Positions 41,293 through 49,865 of a stretch of DNA of 49,865 nt are shown here, one piece after another. Position 1 is the stretch's first letter, and the number at the start of each line of letters is the position of its first letter. The stretch is from Flavobacteriaceae bacterium UBA2765 (GTDB lineage Bacteria > Bacteroidota > Bacteroidia > Flavobacteriales > Flavobacteriaceae): the NCBI GenBank assembly GCA_002352665.1, contig DEIV01000044.1, forward strand, positions 1-49,865, in the 5' to 3' direction. Under the pieces are notes generated by a model. That model was not told the origin of the DNA. It saw only the letters and a list, made by a program, of their open reading frames with translations, and made no database searches. A program made the translations under genes and the position numbers.

Positions 41293-42954
41293 TCATTTTT
41301 GTTCAAGTAAAACAATTGAAAATGGTGTATTTAAATATACACTTCCATTCTCTACTATTACTTCTGTGTTTGAATAGGCATCATTTAAAACCATTCCGTC
41401 TTTATAAACTGAAGATATATTCAGCTCTTTTGCACCACTTTTTAAATCTAAGCCCACAGTAACATTATCAATATAAGTGTCTTTTGAAAAACTTCTAGAA
41501 AAAACATAAGGTGCATCAGAAATCTTATGATGTCTACCTGCTCCAACAGATGGATGCTGATTTCTAAACTGTCCTAATTTTTGCCAATGCGTTAATAATT
41601 CTTTCGTTTTAGTATTGTTTTGGATAGCATCCCAATTCATAAATGACCTTAATGTTGCATCTCCGGCTGTTCCCTCAATAATCAACGAACGAGCTGACTC
41701 GTCTCCATAATACATTTGTGATGTACCTGGAGAAAGCAATAATTTAGTTGCAGTTTCATAAGTTTTTTCTCTTTTAGCATCAAAAGGTTGTCCATCATCA
41801 TGAGAAGTAAGATAGTTTAAAGTACCATATCCCTTTAATTCACTATTTAAAATACTATCGTATTTAGAAAATATATGCTCATAATCTTTAATGGCATCGT
41901 ATTTCAATTCAAAATTGATGAGACCATTAAAGCTTTTATCAAAATAATTGACCTTTTTATCGCCAAAATCGTAATATCTACCAGAGCTTATATTATAATT
42001 GTATATTTCTCCAACCAGATAAAAATTATTATCATCTAGCACTTTATCCACATTGTTCTTTTTCCATTCTGCAAAAGCATAATCACATTCCGTTCTAAAT
42101 TCTTGCCATACATATTCTTCAGTATGTTTTACGGTATCAACTCTATATCCATCAATACCAAATTCTACAATGTAATCTGTCAACCATTTCATAATATAAA
42201 ATCGAGGTGCTCTAGGATATCCTGTTCTTTTAAAAAAAGCATCTAACTCGGCAATTTCTTCGTCATAACGCCCCTCATTTTTCCATTTTTCAACCAATTG
42301 CGGTGGTAATTCAACTGCCTCATTGCTTTCTGTTAAGATATCCGGTAAATTCTTTACCAATGTACAGGTCACCGTAGACTCATAATCTTGAAAACCACAC
42401 GGAGGTCCGGTTCTCACCCAACTATCCGGCCAAACAGGATCCTTCTCAGTAACCGGGCCTGTATGATTGATTACGGCATCTAAAACTATTCTTATGCCAT
42501 TTTTATGAGCTGTTTCAACAAGTTCTTGCAAATCGTTCTTAGTACCAAAATTAGGATCTAAAGCTGTCCAATCTTTTGTCCAATAGCCATGAAAACCATA
42601 AGTTAATCCGGTACCTTCATCGGTTCCTCCGTGAATTTGTTCAACTATAGGAGATAGCCAAATAGCATTTACTCCTAAATTAGTAAAATAACCCTCCTTT
42701 ATCTTCTGTGTAATCCCTTTGATGTCTCCACCTTTAAAACCTCTTAATTTGGCAGTCTCCTTTGTTCTGTCAAAACTAATATCGTTGGAAGTATCTCCAT
42801 TATTAAATCGATCTGTCAATAGAAAATAAAGGTTTGCTGCTTCCCAGATAAAAGGTGTTTCAATGGTTTTTATATCTACAACTTTTTCTTGTTTTTTATC
42901 AGAGCAACTCAAGAGGATTAGGATAAAAAAGGGTATTAATACTATATATTTCAT
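41293..42954 (-). CDS. GH13 alpha-amylase lipoprotein
   Basis: 553 residues with lipobox ILLSC. The (beta/alpha)8 catalytic core has DAVINH, nucleophile Asp273 (GYRVDTVKH), acid/base Glu316 (LVGEIYN) and Asp386 (TSHDDG). The N-terminal LYFLLTDRFNNGDTSND resembles MalS-type periplasmic amylases. It probably cleaves maltodextrin at the cell surface or in the periplasm. Last gene of the operon, three bases after the second GH13 gene, and ending before the shared terminator. Confidence 0.92.
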   Translation of the reverse strand: MKYIVLIPFFILILLSCSDKKQEKVVDIKTIETPFIWEAANLYFLLTDRFNNGDTSNDISFDRTKETAKLRGFKGGDIKGITQKIKEGYFTNLGVNAIWLSPIVEQIHGGTDEGTGLTYGFHGYWTKDWTALDPNFGTKNDLQELVETAHKNGIRIVLDAVINHTGPVTEKDPVWPDSWVRTGPPCGFQDYESTVTCTLVKNLPDILTESNEAVELPPQLVEKWKNEGRYDEEIAELDAFFKRTGYPRAPRFYIMKWLTDYIVEFGIDGYRVDTVKHTEEYVWQEFRTECDYAFAEWKKNNVDKVLDDNNFYLVGEIYNYNISSGRYYDFGDKKVNYFDKSFNGLINFELKYDAIKDYEHIFSKYDSILNSELKGYGTLNYLTSHDDGQPFDAKREKTYETATKLLLSPGTSQMYYGDESARSLIIEGTAGDATLRSFMNWDAIQNNTKTKELLTHWQKLGQFRNQHPSVGAGRHHKISDAPYVFSRSFSKDTYIDNVTVGLDLKSGAKELNISSVYKDGMVLNDAYSNTEVIVENGSVYLNTPFSIVLLEQK

Positions 42955-42957
42955 GTT

Positions 42958-44841
42958 TTAATTATTTAATTTTAAAATAAATGATTCTAAAGGGTTTAAT
43001 TCAATTTTTACAATACCTAGTCCGTTCTTTACAACTAAAGTTGATCTAAATTGATGATACAATTGATCTTCTAGTGGATAAGAACCTTCTTGTAAATTCC
43101 ATTTTTCTATGATGTTTTCAGGTAGTTGCAACGTAAAAGAATACTTATTTTTATCATCAAAATTTGCAACAACTATCAATTTTTCTGCATCTTTAAAACG
43201 TACAAAAGACAAGACTTTACTATTATAATTTTCGGTATTTGTCCTGTTGTAAGTATGAATATCTTGATAATTACCCATTAATGCCTTACTACTGATTGTA
43301 AAATTAAGGAGTCGCTTATAAAAATCTCGCAATTCCTTCTCTTCTTCAGTAGATTGACCACCATCAAATTGCGTGTTATTTGTCCACCGTTGAAGATGAG
43401 GCACCCCAATATAATCAAACATAGAAGTTCTTGAAGGTTTTCCAAAACCAGCATCTTCCGCACCAGGCTCTCCTAATTCTTGTCCGAAATAAATTAAAGT
43501 TGGTGAAGTACTTATTGTTGCTGAAACTACCATTGCCGGCTTTCCTTTTTCAGCACTACCAGCAAATTCAGGACTCGCAATACGTTGTTCATCATGATTT
43601 TCTAAAAAATGAACCATCTGATGTTCTATGTCATGTAACCATTCTTGAATTGGTGGGATATTATCCGTTAATCCATGACCTTGCATAACATGTTTTATAG
43701 TATCATATAACTGTACTTTATCATAAAGATAATCCATTTTTCCTCTATGGATATAATCTCTATATAAATCAGGATTATATACCTCAGCCAATAAAAAAGC
43801 ATTCTTATTCTTCATTTTAATGGAAGAATTCATATAACTCCAAAATTCTACCGGAACCATTTCTGCCATATCATATCTAAATCCATCTATCCCTAAAGCT
43901 GTCCAATAAAGGGTAATATCTCTAAACTTTTTCCATGAATCAGGTACAGTTTTGTCTTTCCAAAAATCAAAATGTACTTGGTAATTTTCTTGGTCAAAAT
44001 TTGAGGGCAACTCGTCAAAATCTTTTCTTCCATCTGGACTGACACCATAGTTTATTTTTACGGTTTCATACCAATCATTAGCATTTGGTTGCGATAATCG
44101 CGAGCCATTACCTGTCCATTTTGCAGGATTTTCTTTAAACCTGCCATCATTTAACTTCTGTTTTTCACCTCCCAAAGGTTGATACCCATGCTCCCATTCA
44201 GGCACTTTAAAAACATCACCGGGATTGTAATAAAAATTATTATTTACATCATACACAACAGCTGTATTGTCATTAGCTCCAAAATCTTCAACCCCCTCCG
44301 GATTAGTTAAACTTTGATAGTTTCTGGCCACATGATTCGGTACAATATCAATGATTACTTTTAAACCGACTTTATGCGTTCTGGAAATCAAAGCCATAAA
44401 TTCTTCCAATCTATTTTTAGGATCTTCGGCTAAATCCGGATTCACATTATAATAGTCTTTTACGGCATAAGGTGATCCGGCTCTACCTTTTACAACGTCA
44501 GGATCGTCATTTGAAATTCCATATTCTGTATAATCTGATATAACATCATGATGTGGTACACCTGTATACCAAATATGTGTAACACCTAGTGCTTTTATTT
44601 CTTTTAAGGCCTTAATGCTAAAATCTGAAAATTTACCAACCCCATTATCTTCAATAGTTCCCCATGGTTTATTTGTAGTATTGGTGTTTCCGAATAAACG
44701 TGTAAACACTTGATAAATAACTATTTTTTGTTTTAATATTTCCGTTTTCATTGATTGATTTTCTTCAATTTTTTTCTCTTTATTACAACTCAATACTATT
44801 GAAATTACTAATAATGAAAGAAATATAAGTGTTTTTTTCAT
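42958..44841 (-). CDS. GH13 alpha-amylase-family lipoprotein
   Basis: 627 residues with lipobox VLSC. Catalytic Asp324 (GFRYDMAEMVP), Glu353 (LLAEVYNPD) and Asp417 (LENHDEQR); DIVPNHVARNY is region I. The start KIVIYQVFTRLFGNTN and a long loop with DGRKDFDELPSNF are typical of a Bacteroidetes GH13 group found in maltodextrin loci. A C-terminal beta domain (LVVANFDDKNKYSF) closes it. It follows the SusA-like gene after 49 bases. Confidence 0.92.
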   Translation of the reverse strand: MKKTLIFLSLLVISIVLSCNKEKKIEENQSMKTEILKQKIVIYQVFTRLFGNTNTTNKPWGTIEDNGVGKFSDFSIKALKEIKALGVTHIWYTGVPHHDVISDYTEYGISNDDPDVVKGRAGSPYAVKDYYNVNPDLAEDPKNRLEEFMALISRTHKVGLKVIIDIVPNHVARNYQSLTNPEGVEDFGANDNTAVVYDVNNNFYYNPGDVFKVPEWEHGYQPLGGEKQKLNDGRFKENPAKWTGNGSRLSQPNANDWYETVKINYGVSPDGRKDFDELPSNFDQENYQVHFDFWKDKTVPDSWKKFRDITLYWTALGIDGFRYDMAEMVPVEFWSYMNSSIKMKNKNAFLLAEVYNPDLYRDYIHRGKMDYLYDKVQLYDTIKHVMQGHGLTDNIPPIQEWLHDIEHQMVHFLENHDEQRIASPEFAGSAEKGKPAMVVSATISTSPTLIYFGQELGEPGAEDAGFGKPSRTSMFDYIGVPHLQRWTNNTQFDGGQSTEEEKELRDFYKRLLNFTISSKALMGNYQDIHTYNRTNTENYNSKVLSFVRFKDAEKLIVVANFDDKNKYSFTLQLPENIIEKWNLQEGSYPLEDQLYHQFRSTLVVKNGLGIVKIELNPLESFILKLNN

Positions 44842-44890
44842 TTGTTAATTTTTATTTAAAAAATCTTAATACAATATTAAATATGGTTTT

Positions 44891-46756
44891 TCAATCTAAT
44901 TTTGTTGAAAAGAGATAGATGCCTTTTGCTTCCAATTCTAAAGTTTTATCCCAAACCAATTTTTTATCGGAAATAATATTTTTCAAAACTTTTCCTTTTA
45001 ATGCTATTTCTTCAAATCTATCTAGATTCAATGACATTGGCGATTTATTTTTATTTAAAATAAGTACTACGATTTCTTCATCTTTTATTCTAAAAAAAGT
45101 ATATATCCCATTTTCAGGTGCAAAATGTTTGGTAGCTCCACTATGGATAGCTTCACTTTTTTTACGATAGTTGAGGACGCTCTTTAAAAAATGCTGCATT
45201 TCTAACTGATCATCAGTCAATCCACTACCGGTAAATGCATCTATAGTATCTCCGCCCCATCCACCGGGAAAATCAGTTCTTATCAATCCATGATCACCGG
45301 GTTTATCACTATTATCTATCAATACTTCAGTGCCATAGTAGATTTGCGGGATTCTTGGTAAAGCCAATAGATAACCCAATGCCATCTTGGTAAGAACCAG
45401 GTCATTATGAAGTTGAGTGTAAATTCTATCCATATCATGATTGTCAGGAAAAATCATAATATCAAGAGGTGATGTATAATGAAAATCATTCGCTAAACCC
45501 TCATAAATTTTTACCAATCCTTTATCCCAACTTTCTTCTTCGTTTAGAGCATCTACAATGTTTTTTTGCATAGGAAAATCCATTACAGATTTTAAATTTG
45601 ATTGATATCCGTCATTATTATTTGCTCCATTTTGCCAATACCCCAATAATAAAGGATTGTAACTCCATTCCTCTCCAACAATACTGAAATTTGGATATTC
45701 CTTCATAATTGAACCTGCCCAAGAAGCCATAAATTTCTTATCGGAATAAGGATAGGTATCTTGTCTGATACCTCCTAAGCCCAAAGTCTCTATCCACCAT
45801 ATACTATTTTGTATGACATATTTTGCCATAAAAGGATTATTATGATTTAGATCGGGCATGGCACTAACAAACCATCCCTGCGTCATTAAATTGGCATCTA
45901 TTTGTGAAGCATAGGGATCTTGATTTGTAGTTCTTCTATGGTTTGAGGTTTTTAATATATCATTATTCAAATAATTGTCTTGATAATTAATCCAATCATT
46001 AAAAGGTAAATCTTTCATCCACCAATGCTCACTTCCACAGTGATTAGCTACTTGATCCATAACTAATTTCATCCCTTTTTCTTTTACTTTCTCAGACAAT
46101 TCTATGTATTCTTCAAGGCTACCAAATCTAGGATCTACCTGATAAAAATCGGTTATGGCATAACCATGATAAGATGATTCTGCCATATCATTTATAAGTA
46201 ATGGTGTTGACCAAATGGCTGTAAAACCCATATCATTAATATAGTCTAGGTGATTAAGTATACCTTTAATATCACCTCCATGTCGACCATAATTATCATT
46301 GCGATTTATAGCTTTCTCACGCATCTTAGTATTAATATCATTAGCTGTATTACCATTGGAAAAACGATCTGGTGTAATTAAATAAATTACATCAGCACTA
46401 TTAAATCCAATATATTGATCTGGTTTATTTAACCGTTGCTTAAGTTCATAAGTGTATTTGAACTTCTTTTTATTCTTTTGCTTAAAAACAATTTCGAATT
46501 TTCCAGGCTTGGTACCTTTTTCAATATTTAAGTTGAGAAATAAATAATTTGGACTGTCGCCTTTTTGAATACTTTCAATGCTAACACCCTTGTAAGATAA
46601 TGTTGGAGCACTTGAACCAATACCATTTCCTTTAACTAATAATTGTAACTCTGTAACTTGAAACCCAACCCACCAATGCAGAGGCTCTACACGTTCAATT
46701 TGAGCAAAACTATTAAGACTGAAAAATAAAATGAATACGAATAATAATCTTTTCAT
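44891..46756 (-). CDS. SusA-type GH13 neopullulanase/cyclomaltodextrinase
   Basis: 621 residues from the ATG at 46756 (KRLLFVFILFFSLNSFAQ, signal peptide); a TTG seven codons earlier falls in a repeat and is unlikely. An N-terminal cyclomaltodextrinase immunoglobulin-like domain (VEPLHWWVGFQVTELQLLV, about 22-115) is followed by the GH13 core: DQVANHCGSEHWW, Asp333 (GIRQDTYPYSD), Glu362 (VGEEWSY), Asp441 (PDNHDMDR). Matches the periplasmic SusA of Bacteroides in layout. It is separated from the GH65 gene by an inserted Y1 transposase gene. Confidence 0.93.
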   Translation of the reverse strand: MKRLLFVFILFFSLNSFAQIERVEPLHWWVGFQVTELQLLVKGNGIGSSAPTLSYKGVSIESIQKGDSPNYLFLNLNIEKGTKPGKFEIVFKQKNKKKFKYTYELKQRLNKPDQYIGFNSADVIYLITPDRFSNGNTANDINTKMREKAINRNDNYGRHGGDIKGILNHLDYINDMGFTAIWSTPLLINDMAESSYHGYAITDFYQVDPRFGSLEEYIELSEKVKEKGMKLVMDQVANHCGSEHWWMKDLPFNDWINYQDNYLNNDILKTSNHRRTTNQDPYASQIDANLMTQGWFVSAMPDLNHNNPFMAKYVIQNSIWWIETLGLGGIRQDTYPYSDKKFMASWAGSIMKEYPNFSIVGEEWSYNPLLLGYWQNGANNNDGYQSNLKSVMDFPMQKNIVDALNEEESWDKGLVKIYEGLANDFHYTSPLDIMIFPDNHDMDRIYTQLHNDLVLTKMALGYLLALPRIPQIYYGTEVLIDNSDKPGDHGLIRTDFPGGWGGDTIDAFTGSGLTDDQLEMQHFLKSVLNYRKKSEAIHSGATKHFAPENGIYTFFRIKDEEIVVLILNKNKSPMSLNLDRFEEIALKGKVLKNIISDKKLVWDKTLELEAKGIYLFSTKLD

Positions 46757-46775
46757 GTGTACTAGTTTTTTTTTC

Positions 46776-46808
46776 AAACCTCAAAGGTTTTTAAAACCTT
46801 TGAGGTTT
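46776..46808. repeat. REP-like palindrome (type B) beside the Y1 transposase
   Basis: AAACCTCAAAGGTTTT-T-AAAACCTTTGAGGTTT, perfect 16-base arms. Preceded by a T-run and TTCAAACCT, as is the half-copy at the other side of the transposase gene. Confidence 0.75.
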
Positions 46809-46862
46809 CTCTGTTTTACATACAACCAAAAGAACAAAATATAAAAGGTCATATATACTTGT

Positions 46863-47444
46863 TTAATCAAATTCTTCATACATTCCCTTTCTTAAGCATT
46901 CTTTATGAACAAATAAAAAATTCTCTCTATTCTCAAAATATTTTAAAACCTCAACTCTCTTCAATAAAGTTGGTTTTACGGACATTATTGAATTAAAAGA
47001 AGAAAACTCATATTTACAAAAATCATTTGCAAATCTATGTTTAACCGGATTTAAATGAATATAAGTAATTACATTTCTCAAATAATTATCATTATCTATT
47101 CTTTCTCTTTTAAACCTAACTTTAAACAAACTTCCGTCTCTGTCATATTTTTTATTTATTGCCTTAGTATAGGCATTGAATAAATTTGAAAAAGGTTGAG
47201 ATAAATTATTAATATTTGAATAAACATCTTCTATCTCTATTTTTGATTTAATTTTAATTAATAGATGAAAATGATTTTTCAACAAACAATAAGCATAAAC
47301 ATGTACTATTGGACAGAGGTGCTTCTTTATTAAATTAAAAAAATGAATGTAATTTTCCTCTTCTAAAAATAAGTTCTCTTTGTTATTTCCTCTATTGTAA
47401 ATATGATAAAAAAAATCAGGTTCCAAAATATCATATTTCTCCAT
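46863..47444 (-). CDS. Y1 (IS200/REP-associated) transposase-like protein
   Basis: 193 residues. HUH nuclease: FYHIYNRGNNKENLF at the N-terminus, the HUH motif in NHFHLLIKIK and the catalytic-tyrosine region YLRNVITYIHLNPVKH, then the FKVRFKRERI segment. The REP-associated (RAYT) branch fits because the gene has no IS200 TnpB partner and lies between REP-like palindromes. It is on the same strand as the maltodextrin genes (38 bases after GH65, 106 before SusA), so it interrupts that operon but may be read through. Confidence 0.85.
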   Translation of the reverse strand: MEKYDILEPDFFYHIYNRGNNKENLFLEEENYIHFFNLIKKHLCPIVHVYAYCLLKNHFHLLIKIKSKIEIEDVYSNINNLSQPFSNLFNAYTKAINKKYDRDGSLFKVRFKRERIDNDNYLRNVITYIHLNPVKHRFANDFCKYEFSSFNSIMSVKPTLLKRVEVLKYFENRENFLFVHKECLRKGMYEEFD

Positions 47445-47462
47445 TTATACAATGTTTTTTTT

Positions 47463-47474
47463 CAAACCTTTGAG
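47463..47474. repeat. Half-copy of the type-B palindrome
   Basis: CAAACCTTTGAG, preceded by a T-run as at 46764-46775. Together with 46776-46808 it brackets the transposase gene. Confidence 0.5.
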
Positions 47475-47482
47475 ATTTTGTA

Positions 47483-49786
47483 TCACACTACTGTTAATTG
47501 ATTCGGATTGATAGTTACAAACCTCTTATTCACAATTATTTTAAGAGGTTTATCTCCTTCAAATTCAAAGTTAGTTTCATTTTGATTTACATTTACTTTG
47601 ATAATCAGATTTCTAAAATTGACTTTAAAAGAATATGCCTTCCATTGCTTCGGAATTTTAGGAGCAAAAGACAAAGTATCTTCTTGTACACGCATGCCTC
47701 CAAAACCTTCAACAATACTCATCCAAGTACCTGCCATTGAAGTAATATGTAGTCCTTCTTCAACCTCATGATTATAATCATCTAAATCTAATCTAGAAGT
47801 ACGCAGATAAAATTGATAAGCCTGTTCCATTCTATCTAATTTGGCCGCTTGTATACTATGTACACATGGAGATAATGAACTTTCATGAACGGTAAAAGGT
47901 TCATAAAAATCAAAATGACGTTCTAATTCATCTGCTGTAAAATGTTCTTCAAAAAAGTAAAACCCTTGCAATACATCAGCTTGTTTGATATAGGGTGAAC
48001 GCAATATTCTATCCCAAGACCATTTTTGATTGATTGGTCTTTGCGACTGATCTAAATCGGCCACAGTTATCAATTCCTTATCTAAAAAACCATCTTGTTG
48101 TAAATATACATTAGACTCAATATCATAAGGAAAATACATGTTTTCAGCAACTGTTTTCCATTGACCTAATTCCTTTTCTGTGATATTGGTTTTATCAATA
48201 ATTCTTCTATAATCTGAAGGATATTCGGCTCTTACCTTTTCAATATTTTCTAAAGCAAATTCAATACACCATTGAGCTAAATAATTGGTATAAAAATTAT
48301 TATTGACATTATTTTCATACTCATTTGGCCCGGTCACACCTAAAATAACATACTTCATTTTATCCTTTGAAAAAGTAGCTCTCTGATGCCAAAACTTAGC
48401 AATACCTATCAATACTTCCAAACCTTTTTCGGGGATATAACTATAATCTCCGGTATAACGGTAATAATTAAAAATTGCAAAAGCAATGGCACCGTTTCGA
48501 TGGATCTCCTCAAAGGTAATTTCCCATTCATTATGACATTCTTCACCATTCATGGTTACCATAGGAAATAATGCTGCTCCGTTGGTAAACCCTAATTTTG
48601 TAGCATTTTCAATGGCTTTTCCTAAGTGATTATATCTATACTCCAACAAATTTCTTGCTACATGTTGATCTTTAGTAGCCATATAAAAAGGAATGCAATA
48701 GGCTTCCGTATCCCAATAGGTGCTCCCTCCATATTTTTCACCCGTAAAACCTTTTGGCCCTATATTCAATCGTGTATCTTTACCTAAATAGGTCTGATTC
48801 AATTGAAAAATATTAAACCTAATACCTTGTTGGGCTTTCGTATCTCCTTCAATAGTAATATCAGCCATCTCCCAAATGGTTTTCCAAGCTTGTTTTTGTA
48901 AAGATAATAGACCCTCAAAACCTAATGCATTTGCTTTTGTTAAGTTCGTCTTGGCTGCTGTAATTAAATCATCTTTATCATGATATCTATCTACCGTATA
49001 ACCACCAAATTTATGTATGGTAAAAACTTCATTTTGTTTTATTACAGCGGTATATTTATAGGTAATTCCTGTTGCTGATTGCAATTTTTCAGGACTTAAA
49101 TCTATGGATTCATTATTTAAGAAAAACTGCGATTCCATATAAGTACAAGTATGAAAATTAGTTTTCATAGTATGTGCTTCTATAAAAGCTTGTTGACCAA
49201 CTTGAGTAATTTTAGTTGTATTCCAGAATTTATCATCCCAATTAGAATCTTCATTAGTAATACCACTATCCAAATAAGGTGTAAAGCTAATTTTAACATC
49301 TTTATTGGGTCTCACTTGATAGTGTATCGCACCTAGCTCATCCAAGTCTAAGCTTAAAAATCTTTTTGCCTCCACTTCAACCTCAATGTCATTAGCCAAA
49401 ACAGCTGTAAAACTTCTCGACAACCACCCTTCTTTCATATTGAGTTCCCTACGGAAATTCTCAACTTTTTTACATGTATTTAAATCGAGTTGTACATCGT
49501 TAATAAGGACATTGACCCCTATCCAACTTGGAGCATTTAGTACTTTGGCGAAATATTCAGGGTAACCATTTTTCCACCATCCTACTCTTGTCTTATCTGG
49601 ATAATAGACTCCGGCAATATAGCTGCCTTGAAATGTAGAACCGGAATATTGTTCTTCAAAATTGGCACGCTGCCCCATGGCTCCATTACCAATACTAAAC
49701 AAACTTTCTGATGATTTAACACTTTCTACATCAAACCCTTCTTCAATAATTGACCATTCGTTTGGTTGAATATAATCTTGATTCAT
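47483..49786 (-). CDS. GH65 maltose phosphorylase-type enzyme
   Basis: 767 residues, cytoplasmic, full GH65 length. N-terminal beta-sandwich (ESLFSIGNGAMGQRANFEE) and an (alpha/alpha)6 barrel. The general acid is Glu489 in VTGPNEYENN, within two residues of Glu487 of Lactobacillus brevis maltose phosphorylase. STYWDTEAYCIPFY, GAALFPMVTMNGEECHNEW and VEEGLHITSMAGTW are family marks, the first and last near substrate and phosphate. It splits maltose (or another alpha-glucobiose) into glucose and beta-glucose 1-phosphate. pgmB ends eight bases upstream, the expected partner for that product. Confidence 0.93.
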   Translation of the reverse strand: MNQDYIQPNEWSIIEEGFDVESVKSSESLFSIGNGAMGQRANFEEQYSGSTFQGSYIAGVYYPDKTRVGWWKNGYPEYFAKVLNAPSWIGVNVLINDVQLDLNTCKKVENFRRELNMKEGWLSRSFTAVLANDIEVEVEAKRFLSLDLDELGAIHYQVRPNKDVKISFTPYLDSGITNEDSNWDDKFWNTTKITQVGQQAFIEAHTMKTNFHTCTYMESQFFLNNESIDLSPEKLQSATGITYKYTAVIKQNEVFTIHKFGGYTVDRYHDKDDLITAAKTNLTKANALGFEGLLSLQKQAWKTIWEMADITIEGDTKAQQGIRFNIFQLNQTYLGKDTRLNIGPKGFTGEKYGGSTYWDTEAYCIPFYMATKDQHVARNLLEYRYNHLGKAIENATKLGFTNGAALFPMVTMNGEECHNEWEITFEEIHRNGAIAFAIFNYYRYTGDYSYIPEKGLEVLIGIAKFWHQRATFSKDKMKYVILGVTGPNEYENNVNNNFYTNYLAQWCIEFALENIEKVRAEYPSDYRRIIDKTNITEKELGQWKTVAENMYFPYDIESNVYLQQDGFLDKELITVADLDQSQRPINQKWSWDRILRSPYIKQADVLQGFYFFEEHFTADELERHFDFYEPFTVHESSLSPCVHSIQAAKLDRMEQAYQFYLRTSRLDLDDYNHEVEEGLHITSMAGTWMSIVEGFGGMRVQEDTLSFAPKIPKQWKAYSFKVNFRNLIIKVNVNQNETNFEFEGDKPLKIIVNKRFVTINPNQLTVV

Positions 49787-49794
49787 TTTTTAGG

Positions 49795-49865
49795 TTACTT
49801 ATTTATTAATTCTTCTATAAAATTGGTGTTTATTTTATTGGTACCGGCAAACACATAATCGGCTT
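49795..49865 (-). CDS. pgmB: C-terminal end of beta-phosphoglucomutase (partial)
   Basis: The window ends in this gene. The visible 22 residues, ADYVFAGTNKINTNFIEELI and NK then stop, match the C-terminus of HAD-type beta-phosphoglucomutases. Position directly upstream of the GH65 phosphorylase supports the call, since the mutase converts beta-glucose 1-phosphate to glucose 6-phosphate. The recognition rests on few residues plus context. Confidence 0.7.
   Translation of the reverse strand, partial: ADYVFAGTNKINTNFIEELINK

Noticed and set aside
46757..46777. TTG start for the SusA-like protein
   Set aside because: It falls in the T-run and repeat next to the transposase; the ATG at 46756 begins the signal peptide.
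46863..47482. A complete IS200/IS605 element with TnpB
   Set aside because: Only the Y1 protein is present; no TnpB/IscB gene or typical IS ends were seen, and the flanking palindromes suggest the REP-associated type.

Overview
This is a 49.9 kb, strongly AT-rich chromosomal window from a member of the Bacteroidetes, almost certainly family Flavobacteriaceae. The evidence is the gene families (DUF4286, DUF4837, DUF6090, a GH3-family ligase, SusA-type GH13, an N-acyl-ornithine arginine cluster containing proC), the absence of Shine-Dalgarno sequences, and repeated -7 boxes of the form TAnnTTTG, the Bacteroidetes housekeeping promoter. No tRNA, rRNA or CRISPR array was seen.

Layout. 1-11.2 kb: the 3' end of a truncated chorismate synthase-like gene, a 47-aa small ORF, then mostly housekeeping genes (TPR lipid/surface protein, DUF4286, rsmA, mgtE, a zinc ribbon, glnS with a long unknown tail, polyprenyl synthase), a GH3-ligase/hydrolase pair on the minus strand, and purE. 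11.2-15.2 kb: an M3 peptidase between two gene remnants (a four-helix-bundle tail and an internally deleted HAD phosphatase), then a glycosyltransferase. 15.2-17.7 kb: a GbsR/MarR-type regulator, a desaturase-like membrane enzyme and a TIGR01777 epimerase, with two near-identical operator palindromes in front of the regulator and the desaturase. 17.7-22.2 kb: lpdA, small membrane and secreted proteins, and pabB.

22.1-24.3 kb is the most unusual part. The junction between the convergent genes pabB and argH has been reiterated: there are three decaying copies of the pabB 3' end and one copy of the argH 3' end, interleaved with palindromic repeats, a GH130 lipoprotein gene and a DUF559 nuclease gene. 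The DUF559 gene is bracketed by 32-bp inverted repeats (31/32 identical), and the first pabB repeat preserves what looks like the matching empty site. This suggests a small mobile or excisable nuclease cassette.

24.3-33.7 kb: a complete minus-strand arginine cluster in the order GNAT acyltransferase, argG, argC, proC, argD, argF', argB, argE, argH, running from a promoter and a possibly structured leader at about 33.8 kb. Ser90 of the carbamoyltransferase suggests N-succinylated intermediates. The same palindromic repeat forms the last codons and stop of argF'.

34.1-41.3 kb: a monoacylglycerol-lipase-like hydrolase, two tandem MltD-like lytic transglycosylases, a DUF4837 lipoprotein, ApbE and an OmpA lipoprotein ending in a perfect terminator palindrome. 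41.3-49.9 kb: a minus-strand maltodextrin operon (pgmB end, GH65 phosphorylase, SusA-type GH13, two lipoprotein GH13 enzymes). It is interrupted by a Y1 (RAYT-like) transposase gene flanked by its own palindromic repeats.
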